Source: Histoplasma ohiense
Taxonomy: Eukaryota > Ascomycota > Eurotiomycetes > Onygenales > Ajellomycetaceae
Direction: 5' to 3'
Assembly: GCA_017607445.1 (NCBI GenBank)
Contig: JAEVHH010000001.1
Span: 7,996,999 to 8,060,998 of the forward strand
Length of the DNA stretch: 64,000 nucleotides
Shown here: positions 50,012 through 61,463 of the stretch, piece by piece
How positions within the stretch are numbered: position 1 is the stretch's first letter
How the letters are laid out: the number at the start of each line of letters is the position of its first letter
Program-made: the position numbers and the translations under genes
Notes under the pieces: model-generated
The model's database searches: none
Told to the model about the DNA's origin: nothing
The model's input: the letters and a program-made list of their open reading frames with translations, nothing else

Positions 50012-50271
50012 ATAATGAGTCAATTGATTGGAATGTGGATGAGATTTACTCTACTGATTCAAGTGAAGAGGAACACTGACAGCCATTCAATGATGAAGAA
50101 GCTCCAGTCTTCACAATGCCAGTCAATGATAATCAAGATAATGATAATGATGATGTTATTGATCTGACAGCAGACACAGTGCTTCAACAAAGTATTTCAG
50201 TCTTGATTTATCTCTGTGAACAGCTCATTTCTGTCTTATTCTCTGAGTTCCAGCAATTCTATCTGCTGCCA

Positions 50272-50985
50272 AAACTTTTTGCTACAATAATGCAGCTAAA
50301 GCTTGGACATGGACATTTCAAATCATATTTAGCAAAGTTTAAAGATGATTTAAATGATCTATGTTCAGATTGTCAGTTATATGAAAATCCAGAGCATCTT
50401 CTGTTACTTTGTACAAAGTATTCAGAACTAAGATTGAGACTGAGAGAGAAGTATCAACTGAATCAGTTAAATTTGAGTTTGTTATTCAATACAAAAGCTG
50501 GAAATATGTTCTTAATTGAATATTTAAATGAGTCAAATGTTGCTACAAGAGCTTGTTTGAATAGTGTCACTTGATGATATTTAGATCAGTTGTTTTTGTT
50601 TATTTTATTTTGATCTTTTCTTTAACTTTGTTTATTGTTAATTTTCATTTGTTTCAAGCAGTTTGCTTCATTATTTGTTGATAATAGTCATTGCAAATGT
50701 TTTTTCTTTTCTGTTGATTTTTAATAGCTGCTGTCTTTTATAATATTTATTTCCTTTGTTTTGAAGTTGAGTTGTGCTAACCCATTGACATTCTTTTGAT
50801 TTTATTTTTGGATTGAATAGTTTGAATAGTTGTTTGATTCTGGGCTGGAATTCTGTTAATGCATGTGTCAAATTGTTTTTGTATATTAGAATATTCTTGA
50901 TTTGAAAAATCCTGAAGTATTTCAGGTAGATGTCATAGTCACTGACTGTATACATCTATAATTGAAGAATAATAATAATAATAAT
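50272..50985 (+). mobile_element. 5'-truncated LINE copy in the SNF2-like gene
   Basis: Starts at aaacttttt (equivalent to about 28865) and ends with the AAT tail. Flanked by an 11-bp target-site duplication atctgctgcca (50261-50271 and 50986-50996). Identical to the full-length copy over almost all its length, except for five instead of four T near its start. Its removal restores FQQFYLLPDKFDNN in frame. It encodes the ORF2 C-terminal CCHC region to TGA at about 50572. Confidence 0.93.
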
Positions 50986-52622
50986 ATCTGCTGCCAGATA
51001 AGTTTGATAACAATGGAACTCATTCAAGAAGACCCATCAAAATCTGAAATATGCAGATGAAATCATTTGCTTATCAACTCTTTGATGTCTATTGAATTCT
51101 CTGGCAAAATTGTAAATCTCAAGAGAATGGCATTCTTGCAGATCAGATGAGTCTTGATAAGATAATGATTGTTTACATTCTGCTTACCATGTTCATCTGA
51201 CTTAAGGCCAACTTCAATCATATTGAAAAATTTCTCAATTGATATCTATTCTTCAACCAGGCTGAGCTCATCAGTGCTGATGAATCACTGCTCAAGTGTC
51301 TTTCACAGAGACTCTTTTCAATGTTGTGTTGCTGTGTCAAATATGAAGTTACTGCATGTCATATCAAGATCTTTGATGAATCTTTTCTTATGCTTGTATC
51401 AAAGAGTCTTCTCTACTCATGGGTCTGTCAATTTGTCATCATCATTGCAAATGGCAAGAAAAACATTCTGAGGCTCAGTCTGTTTCTGACACATGGCAAT
51501 ATGACACAGACATCCCTTGAACATCTGAATCACAGATTCATTTTCGACTTCAACAGCAATCATGATTGTTTAGATATTCTCAACAGTGGAATGAAGCATT
51601 ATCATCATCAATATATGATTATCACAACTTCTGTCTCTTATCTTAACTATGTCAACAAATATATTGGGAAAAAACCTGCTGCTTCCACATCATCTCTTTG
51701 GAGACAAGAGTTAGTTTTCTCTGTGTGGGGTGTGGTCATTCATAATGAGTTTCATCAGAAAAAGAACAACACTGAATCAGTTGATCTGTTTGTCAAGTTC
51801 AGAGAAAGACAAGCTGATGACTCATTATGAATCTGAATTCTAAGCAGTACTCTCTGTGATTGCAGCTCAGAGAATATGAAACACTGAATGAATGTTCTTT
51901 ACACAAAGCAGTGACAACAGCACTGCAGTCTGCAGAATGACTGCTCTGAGTTATTTGATCAACTTGTAAAAAATGTCAGATCACTTCTGAAGATTCACAG
52001 CACTGATCAGAAAATACTTCTTAGAGAACAGCAGTCTCTACAGCAGCTGACTGAGAAGTTTGAAGATCTGATGAAAAATCTTATGATTCATCAGTCATCT
52101 GAAGCTTTCTGATTCTTCAAGCTCATCATTCAATTACCATTGAATGAGCACAAGAATATAAAGTGTTATCTGTCTGAGAAGTATCTCCACAGAATCAAGC
52201 AACTGAAGACTGATGTCAAGAAACATGTTGAGAAACAGTATCAGAAGAGGGTTTTTCAATACAACAGTCTGTCAGTAAATCAGTGAGCAAAGAAAGCTGA
52301 ATCTCAGATGAGCTTCCACAGCTTCTTTAAGATCTTTTGACATAATCAAATCCTTGCAATCTTTCTCAGACTTCTTGATCTCATGTTGAAAAACCCAGGG
52401 CTTGCCCTCATCAAGAAGAAGCTTAGAGAAAATGATTGGCTGATCAATTCATCCACATCACTCTATATCCAAAATCTTGATACTCTGATTCAAGACAGTG
52501 AAAAATGCAACAGACTCATGGACATCATCAGAACTGCACAGAGTATGTATGACTTTGAGAATTGAAGAGAAAAGCTAATCATCATATGCTTCTTTTCTGT
52601 TGTGATACATATTCTTGAATAT

Positions 52623-52687
52623 GTAAGTCTCTGTCTCACTCAAACAGTCTGGCTTTCCAGCTTCTGAAATACTGACTGACTGAATAG
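52623..52687 (+). other. Intron in the SNF2-like gene
   Basis: Perfect gtaagt donor, actgactgac branch-like sequence and atag acceptor, 65 bp, phase 0. Splicing joins VVIHILEY to WLCNQSLNAKAVHSELK, which is exactly where SNF2 helicase-C domains run on. It places the upstream and downstream frames in one protein. Confidence 0.8.
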
Positions 52688-53058
52688 TGGCTATGCAATC
52701 AGAGTCTCAATGCTAAAGCAGTGCACAGTGAATTGAAGAGACAGAATCATGATGATCTTGTATACTCATTCAACAGTGATGAATCATTTGATGAAGATGA
52801 CAAAGCAGTTGAGTTCTCTGACATACTGATCAGCATCATCAATCTTCTCAGCACTGAGTTCACATGTGTGCATGCCCAATATCTCATTCTGTTCAGGCTG
52901 GAGTGGTTGAGTTCACAGGAGGAACAGATGATTGCTCATATTCAGCACATTGAGAAGAAAAACAAGCAGACATTCACATACTGTTTTGTATATCAGAATT
53001 TGAATATTGAGTGTGTGATTATCAATCAACAGCTTCTCTGTGAAGAGTTCCAGTGAAT

Positions 53059-54534
53059 GTCACTTCAGATGCAGAATAATGTCAAGAAGCAAATGACTTT
53101 ACATTAGAATGAATTGAATGCAAGAGATACAGCTTGATTAAAAATTGTAAAGTAGTTGAGATCTCAGAATCATATAGAAGTAGATTGATACTGAGATTTA
53201 ATTTTTATTCTTATCAGATCTTGAGCTCAACAACCACAGCTGCTGTCAGCATTGTTTTGAAGTCATTTCAGAGATTTTTCAGTGAATACATAATAGTATT
53301 TGAGCTGCATGCAGAAGCACTCTAGTTCTGTCAATAGACTAGATTTAAGATCAGACAGAGAAAGCTCTTCTGAATCAATGACTGCATCAATGTCTCTATT
53401 TGATGAGTTGTCTATCAATGCTATAGTGGAGTGCAGAGCAGAAGAATGTTAGAGTTTGTGCAACTGTAGAGTGAGTTCACAAGAAGAAGAACACTTGTTG
53501 CTATATGAGTGAGTGAATAGACAGTCTAAGATTGAGTAGACTGTTTGCTTAAAATCATATATTATTCTATTCTCAAATGCATTATCTGTTCTGAGAAGTA
53601 TAATTTCAGTGATGTTTTTTATATTCTGATCTATATTAGCTTCAAGAGCCATCTCTCCCTCTACTTCAAGCTATTAAGAAGTCTCACTCAGTTGCTAAAC
53701 CTCTCAAACAGTCTGTCAGAACTAGTCATCTTCCCAACTATTTAGATTCTCAGATGTCTCTTTCATACATTGCCACTGACAACAGTCACACTCTTATTCA
53801 AAAGATCTTAAAAATCAGCAGTGCTATAAATAACATCTCTAAACAATCTTCTGCAGCTCATGCATCACTGTGACTCATATGTCAATCAAAAATGTTGCTA
53901 CTCTCTGAGACAGAAAACACAATTGACTGAAAGTCAGTATCTGACTTCTCTACATCTGAAGAGTTGAAAGAGATGAGATCTGTCAGTCAAGAGAATAAGT
54001 TTCTTGTTGAATAAATTGATAGTTCTTATACTGCTTTGCTGCATTGATCAGAACACTCAGTTACTTCTAGTCTCTTTTCAAATAATGATATACTGAAGTA
54101 GATTGCTAATGACAATGATGAAGAATCTATCACAGAAAGAGATTATATGACTGAAAAGTATTTTATCATTCTTTCATCTTATATCTCAATATATCTCTAC
54201 TATAAGAACTTTTATTGTATGATCTTTTCTTCTACTCTCTTTTCACTTTCTTATCTTAATCAATTTGTAATCTATTATCAGAATAGTGTCAAGTGTGTTG
54301 ATGATGCTGTTGAGAACTTGAGATAGATTGTATGAACTGCACAGATGATATAAACAGTTCAATTCACATCAATGATAACATCTGATTAATCAGTGGCAAA
54401 TCCATTACAATAAGTTTATATATCTTATATACTGTTTAGATATTGTATATAATTATAAGCATAATTTACACTATCTATAATATCTATCAGATTTGTACAA
54501 TATACACTGTGTAGGCAGCTTATTTGAAGATAGT
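53059..54534. other. Gene-free AT-rich stretch
   Basis: Short frames only, none with recognisable motifs or codon bias. It joins the SNF2-like pseudogene to the 18-bp satellite. Confidence 0.5.
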
Positions 54535-54663
54535 ACAATAAATTCATTGCAGATAATACATCAATTACAGATAGTACATTCATTGCAGATAGTACATTCA
54601 TTGCAGATGATGCATTCAATGTGAATAGTACATTCATTGCAGATAATGCATCCAGTGTATTTG

Positions 54664-54927
54664 TGTAATGCATTTGTTTATTTATTTTCTTTGTACGCTC
54701 TTCTTTTATTCTTACCTCTTTTCATTATATTCTCACTACTGCTATTTCTATATGTATATATATATATATGAATGTATGTATTTCATACATCTTCTTCTCT
54801 CTTTCTTTTTCTTCTTAGAAATTAGCTACTATTATTACTACTACTACAATTACTACTGTTATTATCATTCACTATACTATCTACTATCTTCTGCTATTCA
54901 CTCTTCACACTGTATTCACCCCTCACA
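54664..54927 (+). repeat. Solo LTR of element A type
   Basis: 264 bp, tgtaatgcat to ccctcaca, with a perfect 5-bp target-site duplication atttg (54659-54663 and 54928-54932), inserted in the 18-bp array. It is the product of LTR-LTR recombination of a former full element. Confidence 0.88.
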
Positions 54928-56064
54928 ATTTGTTGCAGGTGGTGCATTTGTTGCAGATAGTACATTTATTGCAGATGATGCATTCATTGCAAATAGTACA
55001 TTCATTGCAGATAGTACATCTATTGCAGATGATGTATTTGTTGCAGATAGTACATCTATTGCAGATGATGCATTTGTTGCAGATAGTACATCCATTGCAG
55101 ATGATGCATTCAGTGCAGATAGTACATCTGTTGCAGATAGTACATTCATTGCAGATGATGCATTCAGTGCAGATAGTACATTCATTGCAGATGATGCATT
55201 CAGTGCAGATAGTACATCTGTTGCAGATGATGCATTCAATGCAGATAGTACATTCATTGCAGATAGTACATTCATTGCAGATGATGAATTCATTGCAGAT
55301 AGTATATTTATTACAGATAGTATATTCATTGCAAATAATACATTCATTGCAGATGATGTATCTGTTGCAGATAGTATGTACATTCATTGCAGATAGTACA
55401 TCTATTGCAGATGGTGCATTTGTTGCAGATAGTACATTCATTGCAGATGATGCATTGAATGCAGATAGTACATCTATTGCAGATAGTACAGTCATTGCAG
55501 ATGATGCATTCAATACAGATAGTACATTCATTGCAGATAGTACATTCATTGCAGATGATGAATTCATTGCAGATAGTATATTTATTACAGATAGTATATT
55601 CATTGCAAATAGTACATTCATTGCAGATGATGTATCTGTTGCAGATGATAAATTCATTGTAAATAGTACATTTATTGCAGATGATGTATCTGTTGCAGAT
55701 GATAAATTCATTGTAAATAGTACATTTATTGCATATGATGCATTTGTTGCAGATAGTACATTCATTGCAGATGGTGCATTCAGTGCAGATAGTACATCTG
55801 TTGCAGATAGTACATCTATTGCAGATGATGCATTCAGTGCAGATAGTACATCTATTGCAGATGATGCATTCAGTGCAGATAGTATATCTGTTGCAGATGA
55901 TGCATTCAGTGCAGATAGTACATCTGTTGCAGATAGTACATTCATTGCAGATGATGCATTCAGTGCAGATAGTACATCTATTGCAGATGATGCATCCGGT
56001 GCAGATAGTACATCTGTTGCAGATAGTACATCCGTTGCAGATGATGCATCCAGTGCAGATAGTA

Positions 56065-57397
56065 CAGTGGTGTTCAATAAGTCAGTGTACTAGAGGCTCA
56101 GCACCGAGCTTCAGCACCCTACCCATCTCAACTAGATATTAAATAAAATCTCAACCAGGTATCCAAAATAGAATTATATACATGTTTTATATAGCTAAAT
56201 GAATAAAGAATATCTATATACATTTTCTTCTCTAATACTTGGTTGATCCATCTCTGGCTTTGATAACTGCAGCTAATCTTTGGGGCATGGAGCTGATTAG
56301 ATGCTGTATCTCAAGTTGTGTAATAGAATTCCATATCATCTGTAATTCTATTCTCATTTCAGCTTTGGAGTGTATTCAATGTTGTATCTTTGATATGTGG
56401 AACTTCATTATTGCCCATTGATTCTCTATAGGATTTAAATCAGGACTTTGTGCAGGCCATTTCATTCAATCCATCTGTCAATCATCCATCCACTGTTTTA
56501 ACAGCTTAGAGGTATGATATCTAGCTCCATCCTCTGCCCAGAGTGCAATCCCATGTTTTTCAAGAATGCAAATATAATGGGGATAGCCATGAAGTAGTAT
56601 AATCTTGATATACTCCTTGAAATTCATCCAGATGTTCAATGGAATAAAAACCAGCTTAGATTTGAAATCCCAGCTTATTGCTCCCCATACACTCACTGAG
56701 GTACACTCAGATTTGAAGGTAGAGAGTAGATATCTACTCTCATAACCTTTACCAATCAGATGATGAACATAGCAGCTTGATATATTCAATCCAACCTTGA
56801 AGTGAGCTTCATCTGAGAAGCTCACACAAGAGAAATCTTCATCAGCTCAATTTCTATATTGAATATCAAAAGTTCTTCAAATTTCCTTGTGTATAGACTT
56901 TAAATAGAGCTTCTTTCATGGTTTAAAGACATATCATTCATTCTTTTGAAGATACTGTCTTGCTGTATTTCGGCAAATATAGAAGTCAGATTTTGAGAGT
57001 GTGAGAAAGCTGGCTAGAGAATGGAAGGAATTCTTCTCTACAGAGAGAATAAGATGATGTTGATCATGAGCAGAGAGCTTAGAAGGCCTCCCAGAATGTT
57101 TTTTAGAGCTTTCTTCATGTATTCAATGAGATTCATGATAAACAATGAAGGATATGATGGAGTGAGGCAGCTCTAAAATTCGAGCTATATCTAGAAATGA
57201 ATGTTCCCACTTTCAAAGATTCAAAATAGTATTAATAATAGCTGGAGAGTGTTCTCTCTGCAATGTTTTCAGTTTTGAGGGCATCTTTTGATGTATAGAG
57301 AGGATGTTGGATGATGAAGGAATCTTTGAAGAAGAGGGGTAAGAAGAGGGGTTCTCAGCGCCGAGCCACTAGTACACTGACTTATTGAACACCACTG
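56065..57397 (-). mobile_element. Tc1/mariner-type transposon in the 18-bp array
   Basis: 1,333-bp element with terminal inverted repeats (cagtggtgttcaataagtca outwards on both sides, at least 35 bp with one mismatch) and a TA target duplication (56063-56064 and 57398-57399). It encodes a DDE transposase on the minus strand. Ends and catalytic residues look preserved, and CGA codons survive inside. Confidence 0.92.
56242..57283 (-). pseudogene. Tc1/mariner transposase, full frame with nine internal TGA codons
   Basis: Minus-strand frame of about 347 codons from an ATG near 57283 (MPSKLKTLQREHS) to a TAG near 56242. It has an N-terminal HTH region (IARILELPHS), then GRPSKLSAHDQ. The catalytic core has VSFSDEAHFKVG (first Asp), SVSVWGAISWDFKSKL, LWAEDGARYHTS (second Asp) and WPAQSPDLNPIENQW (third acidic residue). 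The DDE-type residues are all present and conserved glycines are kept. The only interruptions are nine TGA; one in YRNx-ADEDF is at a conserved Trp, and others (KPx-KKLYL, HKEIx-RTF) fit Arg. Two CGA codons are intact. It would be functional if TGA were read as Trp; otherwise it is a lightly mutated pseudogene. Confidence 0.82.
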
Positions 57398-58396
57398 TAC
57401 ATCTATTGCAGATGGTGCATTCGGTGCAGATAGTACATCTGTTGCAGATAGTACATCCATTGCAGATGATGCATTCAGTGCAGATAGTATATCTGTTGCA
57501 GATGGTGCATTCATTGCAGATGATGTGTCTGATGCAGATAGTACATCTGTTGTAGATAGTACATTCATTGCAGATAGTACATTCATTGCAGATGATGAAT
57601 TCATTGCAGATAGTATATTTATTACAGATAGTATATTCATTGCAAATAGTACATTCATTGCAGATGATGTATCTGTTGCAGATGATAAATTCATTGTAAA
57701 TAGTACATTTATTGCAGATAGTGCATTTGTTGCAGATAGTACATTCATTGCAGATGATGCATCTGATGCAGATAGTACATCTGTTGCAGATAGTACATTC
57801 ATTGCAGATAATGCATTCAGTGCAGATAGTACATTCATTGCAGATGATGCATTCATTGCAGATAATGCATTCATTGCAGATGATGTATTCAATGCAGATA
57901 GTACATCTGTTGCAGATAGTACATCTATTGTAGATGATGCATTCAGTGCAGATAGTACATCTGTTGCAGATGATGCATTCATTGCAGATGATGCATTCAA
58001 TGCAGATAGTACATCTGTTGCAGATAGTACATCCATTGCAAATAATACATTCATTACAAATAATGTATTTGTTACAGATAGTATATTTATTGCAGATAAT
58101 GTATTTATTACAGATAGTATATTTATTACAGATAGTATATTTATTGCAGATAATACATTCATTATAGATGATGTATTTATTGTAGATAATATATTTATTG
58201 TAAATAATATATCTATTGCAGATGCTGTATTTGTTGTAGATAATATATCTATTGTATATAATACATCTATTACAGATAATACATCTATTGCAGATAATGT
58301 ATTTATTGTAGATAATATATTTATTGCAGATAATATATTCATTATAAATAATATATTTATTATAAAGAATATATTTATTGCAGATAATATATCTAC

Positions 58397-58661
58397 ATAA
58401 ATAGTAGTATAAAAATTAATTATTTATATTATAAAAAATTTTTAAAACTCTACAAAAATTAAAATATAAAAGATAATATAATAATATATTCAAAAAATTC
58501 AGATTTAATGATTAGATATTGAGATTATAGAATATATAAATTCTCTTTTTATATTATAAAAAAATCAATTTTTTCTCTGAAAAAAATACTGTAATATAAT
58601 CTTATATAATATTATATAAATCTCATTAAATTCATGAATGAATTGAATGACTCTCTGTATA
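58397..58661. other. AT-rich, no gene seen
   Basis: Mostly A and T, with poly-A/T runs. It continues as background between the features below, to 61131. Confidence 0.5.
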
Positions 58662-59048
58662 TATAACAGACATACTTCAATTAACAATCTAGCACTATTC
58701 TAAATACAGATTATGAATTGATTAAAAAAAGAAAAGAAAAGAAATCAAAAGAAAAATTATATAAAGAGAATTTTTATAAAGAGAAAATCAAAGTGAAAAA
58801 AACTGTCTCACAGTGAATACAGAATAGAAGAATATTATGAATTATATGAAAAATTATTAGAACTATACAAATATGAAATATAAGATAGAAGAGATTACAT
58901 AAAAGAATTGTTAGAGACTATATAAATATAGAATATAATAATAGAAATAAATAAATACAAAAGAAAAATTGATTGTATAAATGATAAATAAATATAGAAA
59001 AAAAGTTAATTGTATAAATTAATTACTAACAGATATTAATCTATTATA
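58662..59048 (-). repeat. Degenerate solo LTR of chromovirus B type
   Basis: Starts tataacagacatacttcaat (compare tgtaacgggcgtacttcgat of the B LTR) and ends ctattata (compare ctgtcaca). It shares aattgattaaaaaaagaaaag and internal ttgttagagactata units. Only about 390 bp remain, as tandem units were lost. No clear target duplication. Confidence 0.7.
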
Positions 59049-59364
59049 ATACAACTCTAATATTAATCTTTATTTTTTTACTTTATAGATATTTTTTATT
59101 ATATTTATATCTTTTATACTCTTCTCTATATTTATTATAATCTATATATATTCATTAATATACTCATTTTATGTGTCTCTGCTCAGTGTGTTGAGATTTT
59201 CATTTTTTTAGTATATTTGAACAGTCTCAATTCAATGCATTATTCTGTATATACTCTATATACTATCAAATTCAATATTATATATATGAGATATATTCAA
59301 TTCAAATCTTTCATCTATTATTGAGAGATATAGTTGTTTCTATACTTAACTTATAATAAATTGA
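59049..59364. other. AT-rich, no gene seen
   Basis: Only AT-rich simple sequence and short frames. Confidence 0.5.
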
Positions 59365-59622
59365 TATAATACATTTATTTATTATTTTTTTATTATATTC
59401 TCTTTGTTTATTTTTATTTCTTTTCATTATATTCTTGTTATTGCTATTTCTATATGTATATATATATAAATATATGTATTTTGTATATTTTCTTCTCTTT
59501 TTTTTTTCTTCTTAATAATTAGCTTACTATTATTACTACTACAATTACTATTATTATTATCATTCACTATACTATTTACTATTTTCTACTATTTATTTTT
59601 TACACTGTCATCAATTCTCATA
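59365..59622 (+). repeat. Degenerate solo LTR of element A type
   Basis: Starts tataatacatttattt and ends caattctcata, matching the 266-bp LTR family over its length, including the tatttctatatgtatatata core. It is more decayed than the other copies. Confidence 0.7.
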
Positions 59623-61131
59623 GTTGAGTTGTTATACTGTAATATATACTGTGAAAATTATCTATCTTATTTATTTTACACTGTTATTTATGTTTTCAAG
59701 AACTGTATTGACTGCTGAACTCTCAATTATAAATATATCTATAATATTAAATATTATTATTTGACAACTGCTACTGCAGATTCTGCAGTAGATGAGTTTA
59801 CTGATTATATATATATAAATTTACTGAATCAGTTGATTTTTAATGATTTTAATTTTTAAATTGATTCAACTATTTCTGAATCAGTTGTTAATTCTTTAAT
59901 TATTTACAATTATTAATCTATTCTCTGTGACTTTCATTTTTTATATTTATCATTGTCAATTATTTAATTTTAATTAAATAAATGTCTACTGCTCTCTCTG
60001 CAGAGCTAAATATTGAATTAATAAATGTGTAAATAAATTATTAAAAACATTTTCAATATTTTTCATATACTGTATAAAAGATGCTGTGAGATTGTTATCT
60101 GTCAGAGAATTTTTATTAGAGCTATATAAACTTTTTAATAATAATACAATTGATATAAAATATTTTTATAGATATATTTAAAACTACAACTCTGTTCTGA
60201 TATTTATATCTTTTAAATATGAATAGAATTCATATTTTGATTATCTGATTATTGATGATTTGATATTATTTCAAATATAGAGAAAATTCTATAATCTGTA
60301 AGAGCTGTTAAAGTTTAAATCAGATGAAAATATCTGTTTTATATAAATATAAATTTTATCATACATTCTAATATATTTAATTATATTTATATTATATTAT
60401 TTACTGTTTATTTATTTACTTTTCTATATTTTTCTGTTATATTATTGACTGTTAATATTTCTAAGATTAATTCTTTTATTCAATTTTATCAGTTTATATA
60501 AAAAATATTATAAGACAGCTCTGCTGTATATATTCATTCTATCTATACTCTGTCTTCACTCTGTCTCTATTTTCTCTGCAAGCAATCACTTTACTACTGC
60601 TCTCTGTAAGCAATCACTCTGCTACTACTCACTATAAGCAATTGCTCTGCCACTGCTCTCTGCAAGCAATTGCTCTGTCATAACACTTGTGTGCTTTGAT
60701 TATCTCTATTATAAATGATCATATATCAGATCAGAAATGAATGAAAAGTCTATATAAATTAAATCTTCTCAAAAGTTATTATCTGAATTCTATGTCTATC
60801 ATTACTATATATATAGAGATTTCTTCAGTGTAGTATATTCTCATATTTTTTGAAAGATTTTTAAAATGCAGACATTGTCTGTGTCTTCTCTGAAATACTA
60901 AATCAATATATATATACATATATACTGTATATATTGATTTGAACTCTATTATATAATTGAAAATAGATAATAATCACTGCTGAGAGAATCTATCTACTGT
61001 TTCAGAAATTGCAATTGTTATACAGAATATTTTCAATAACTCTCATCATTTTCATATTATTCTTCTGATACTACAATAATTTAGTACTGATTTGAGTTTT
61101 ATATATATTAACTTTTACAATTTATTATATC
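59623..61131. other. AT-rich, no gene seen
   Basis: No coding signal. Around 60575-60670 a short degenerate tandem repeat (ctctgcaagcaatcactctgc) occurs in four copies. Confidence 0.5.
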
Positions 61132-61463
61132 TAGACTGGCCGTGTGACCATGCATGGGACTGGGACTAAATATTTCGCCAGTCCCATTATCAAATTTCTT
61201 AGTCCTGGTCCCATATAGTGTTTATTAAATTAGTCACTTTACACTGTTTATATTATAAATCTAGTCCCAGGTCATGTTCTTCTTATAAATTACTGATTCT
61301 GATCCCATTTGATCTCATTTTGTTATCACTCATGTTCTAATAATTCTAGTCACTTTACACTCCCATTCTGATTCTGGTCCCACTGAAAATCACACCAAGA
61401 AATGGACTGGGATCAAATCAAATCAAATCAAACATGAAATTCATAGTCCCATCAGTCAGTCTA
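61132..61463. mobile_element. hAT MITE, 332 bp
   Basis: Terminal inverted repeats tagactggcc and its inverse (right end cagtcagtcta, mutated), with a perfect 8-bp target-site duplication attatatc (61124-61131 and 61464-61471). It is the short form of the element at 34799-37201, without hairpin right arm and minisatellite. It encodes nothing. Confidence 0.9.

Larger units (their letters stand above)
48180..53058 (+). pseudogene. SNF2-family helicase/ATPase gene, mutated and split by a LINE fragment
   Basis: The ATG at 48180 opens a frame with a low-complexity Ser/Asp-rich N-terminal half (to about 50250). It is interrupted by TGA at 48699 and 49743 and one TAG (49227). After the truncated LINE the frame resumes with SNF2 motifs: AYQLFDVYx-ILWQN (about 51080, x = TGA where Trp is usual), GILADQMSLDKIM (51130; family GILADDMGLGKT), VVIHNEFHQKK (51730; family DEAH), SLx-Ix-ILSSTLC (51828; family LSGTP). 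The helicase-C half has EKLIIICFF, then after a 65-bp intron SSQEEQMIAHIQHIEKKN (52915; family RIHRIGQ). Between 50985 and 52562 I count 12 TGA and no TAA or TAG. Such ATPases remodel chromatin or repair DNA; this copy has lost Walker A. Confidence 0.78.
54535..58396. repeat. 18-bp minisatellite array (gcagatagtacattcatt), interrupted by two elements
   Basis: Two alternating 18-bp types, gcagatagtacattcatt and gcagatgatgcattcatt, with variants (tctgtt, gaattc). Blocks: 54535-54663, 54928-56064 and 57398-58396, separated by a solo LTR and a Tc1/mariner element. Higher-order copying is visible: the stretch with gatgaattcattgcag and tatatttattacag recurs near 55280, 55555 and 57590. The right end drifts to AT-rich units (tatatttattacagata). 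Because 18 is a multiple of three and stops are rare, long frames stay open on both strands; they are not considered genes. Confidence 0.92.

Noticed and set aside
54916..56093. Open frames of 155 to about 390 codons on both strands in the 18-bp array (also 57269-58400)
   Set aside because: They are by-products of an 18-bp repeat lacking stops; peptides are simple repeats (ADSTFI, MNVLSA) and both strands are open at once.
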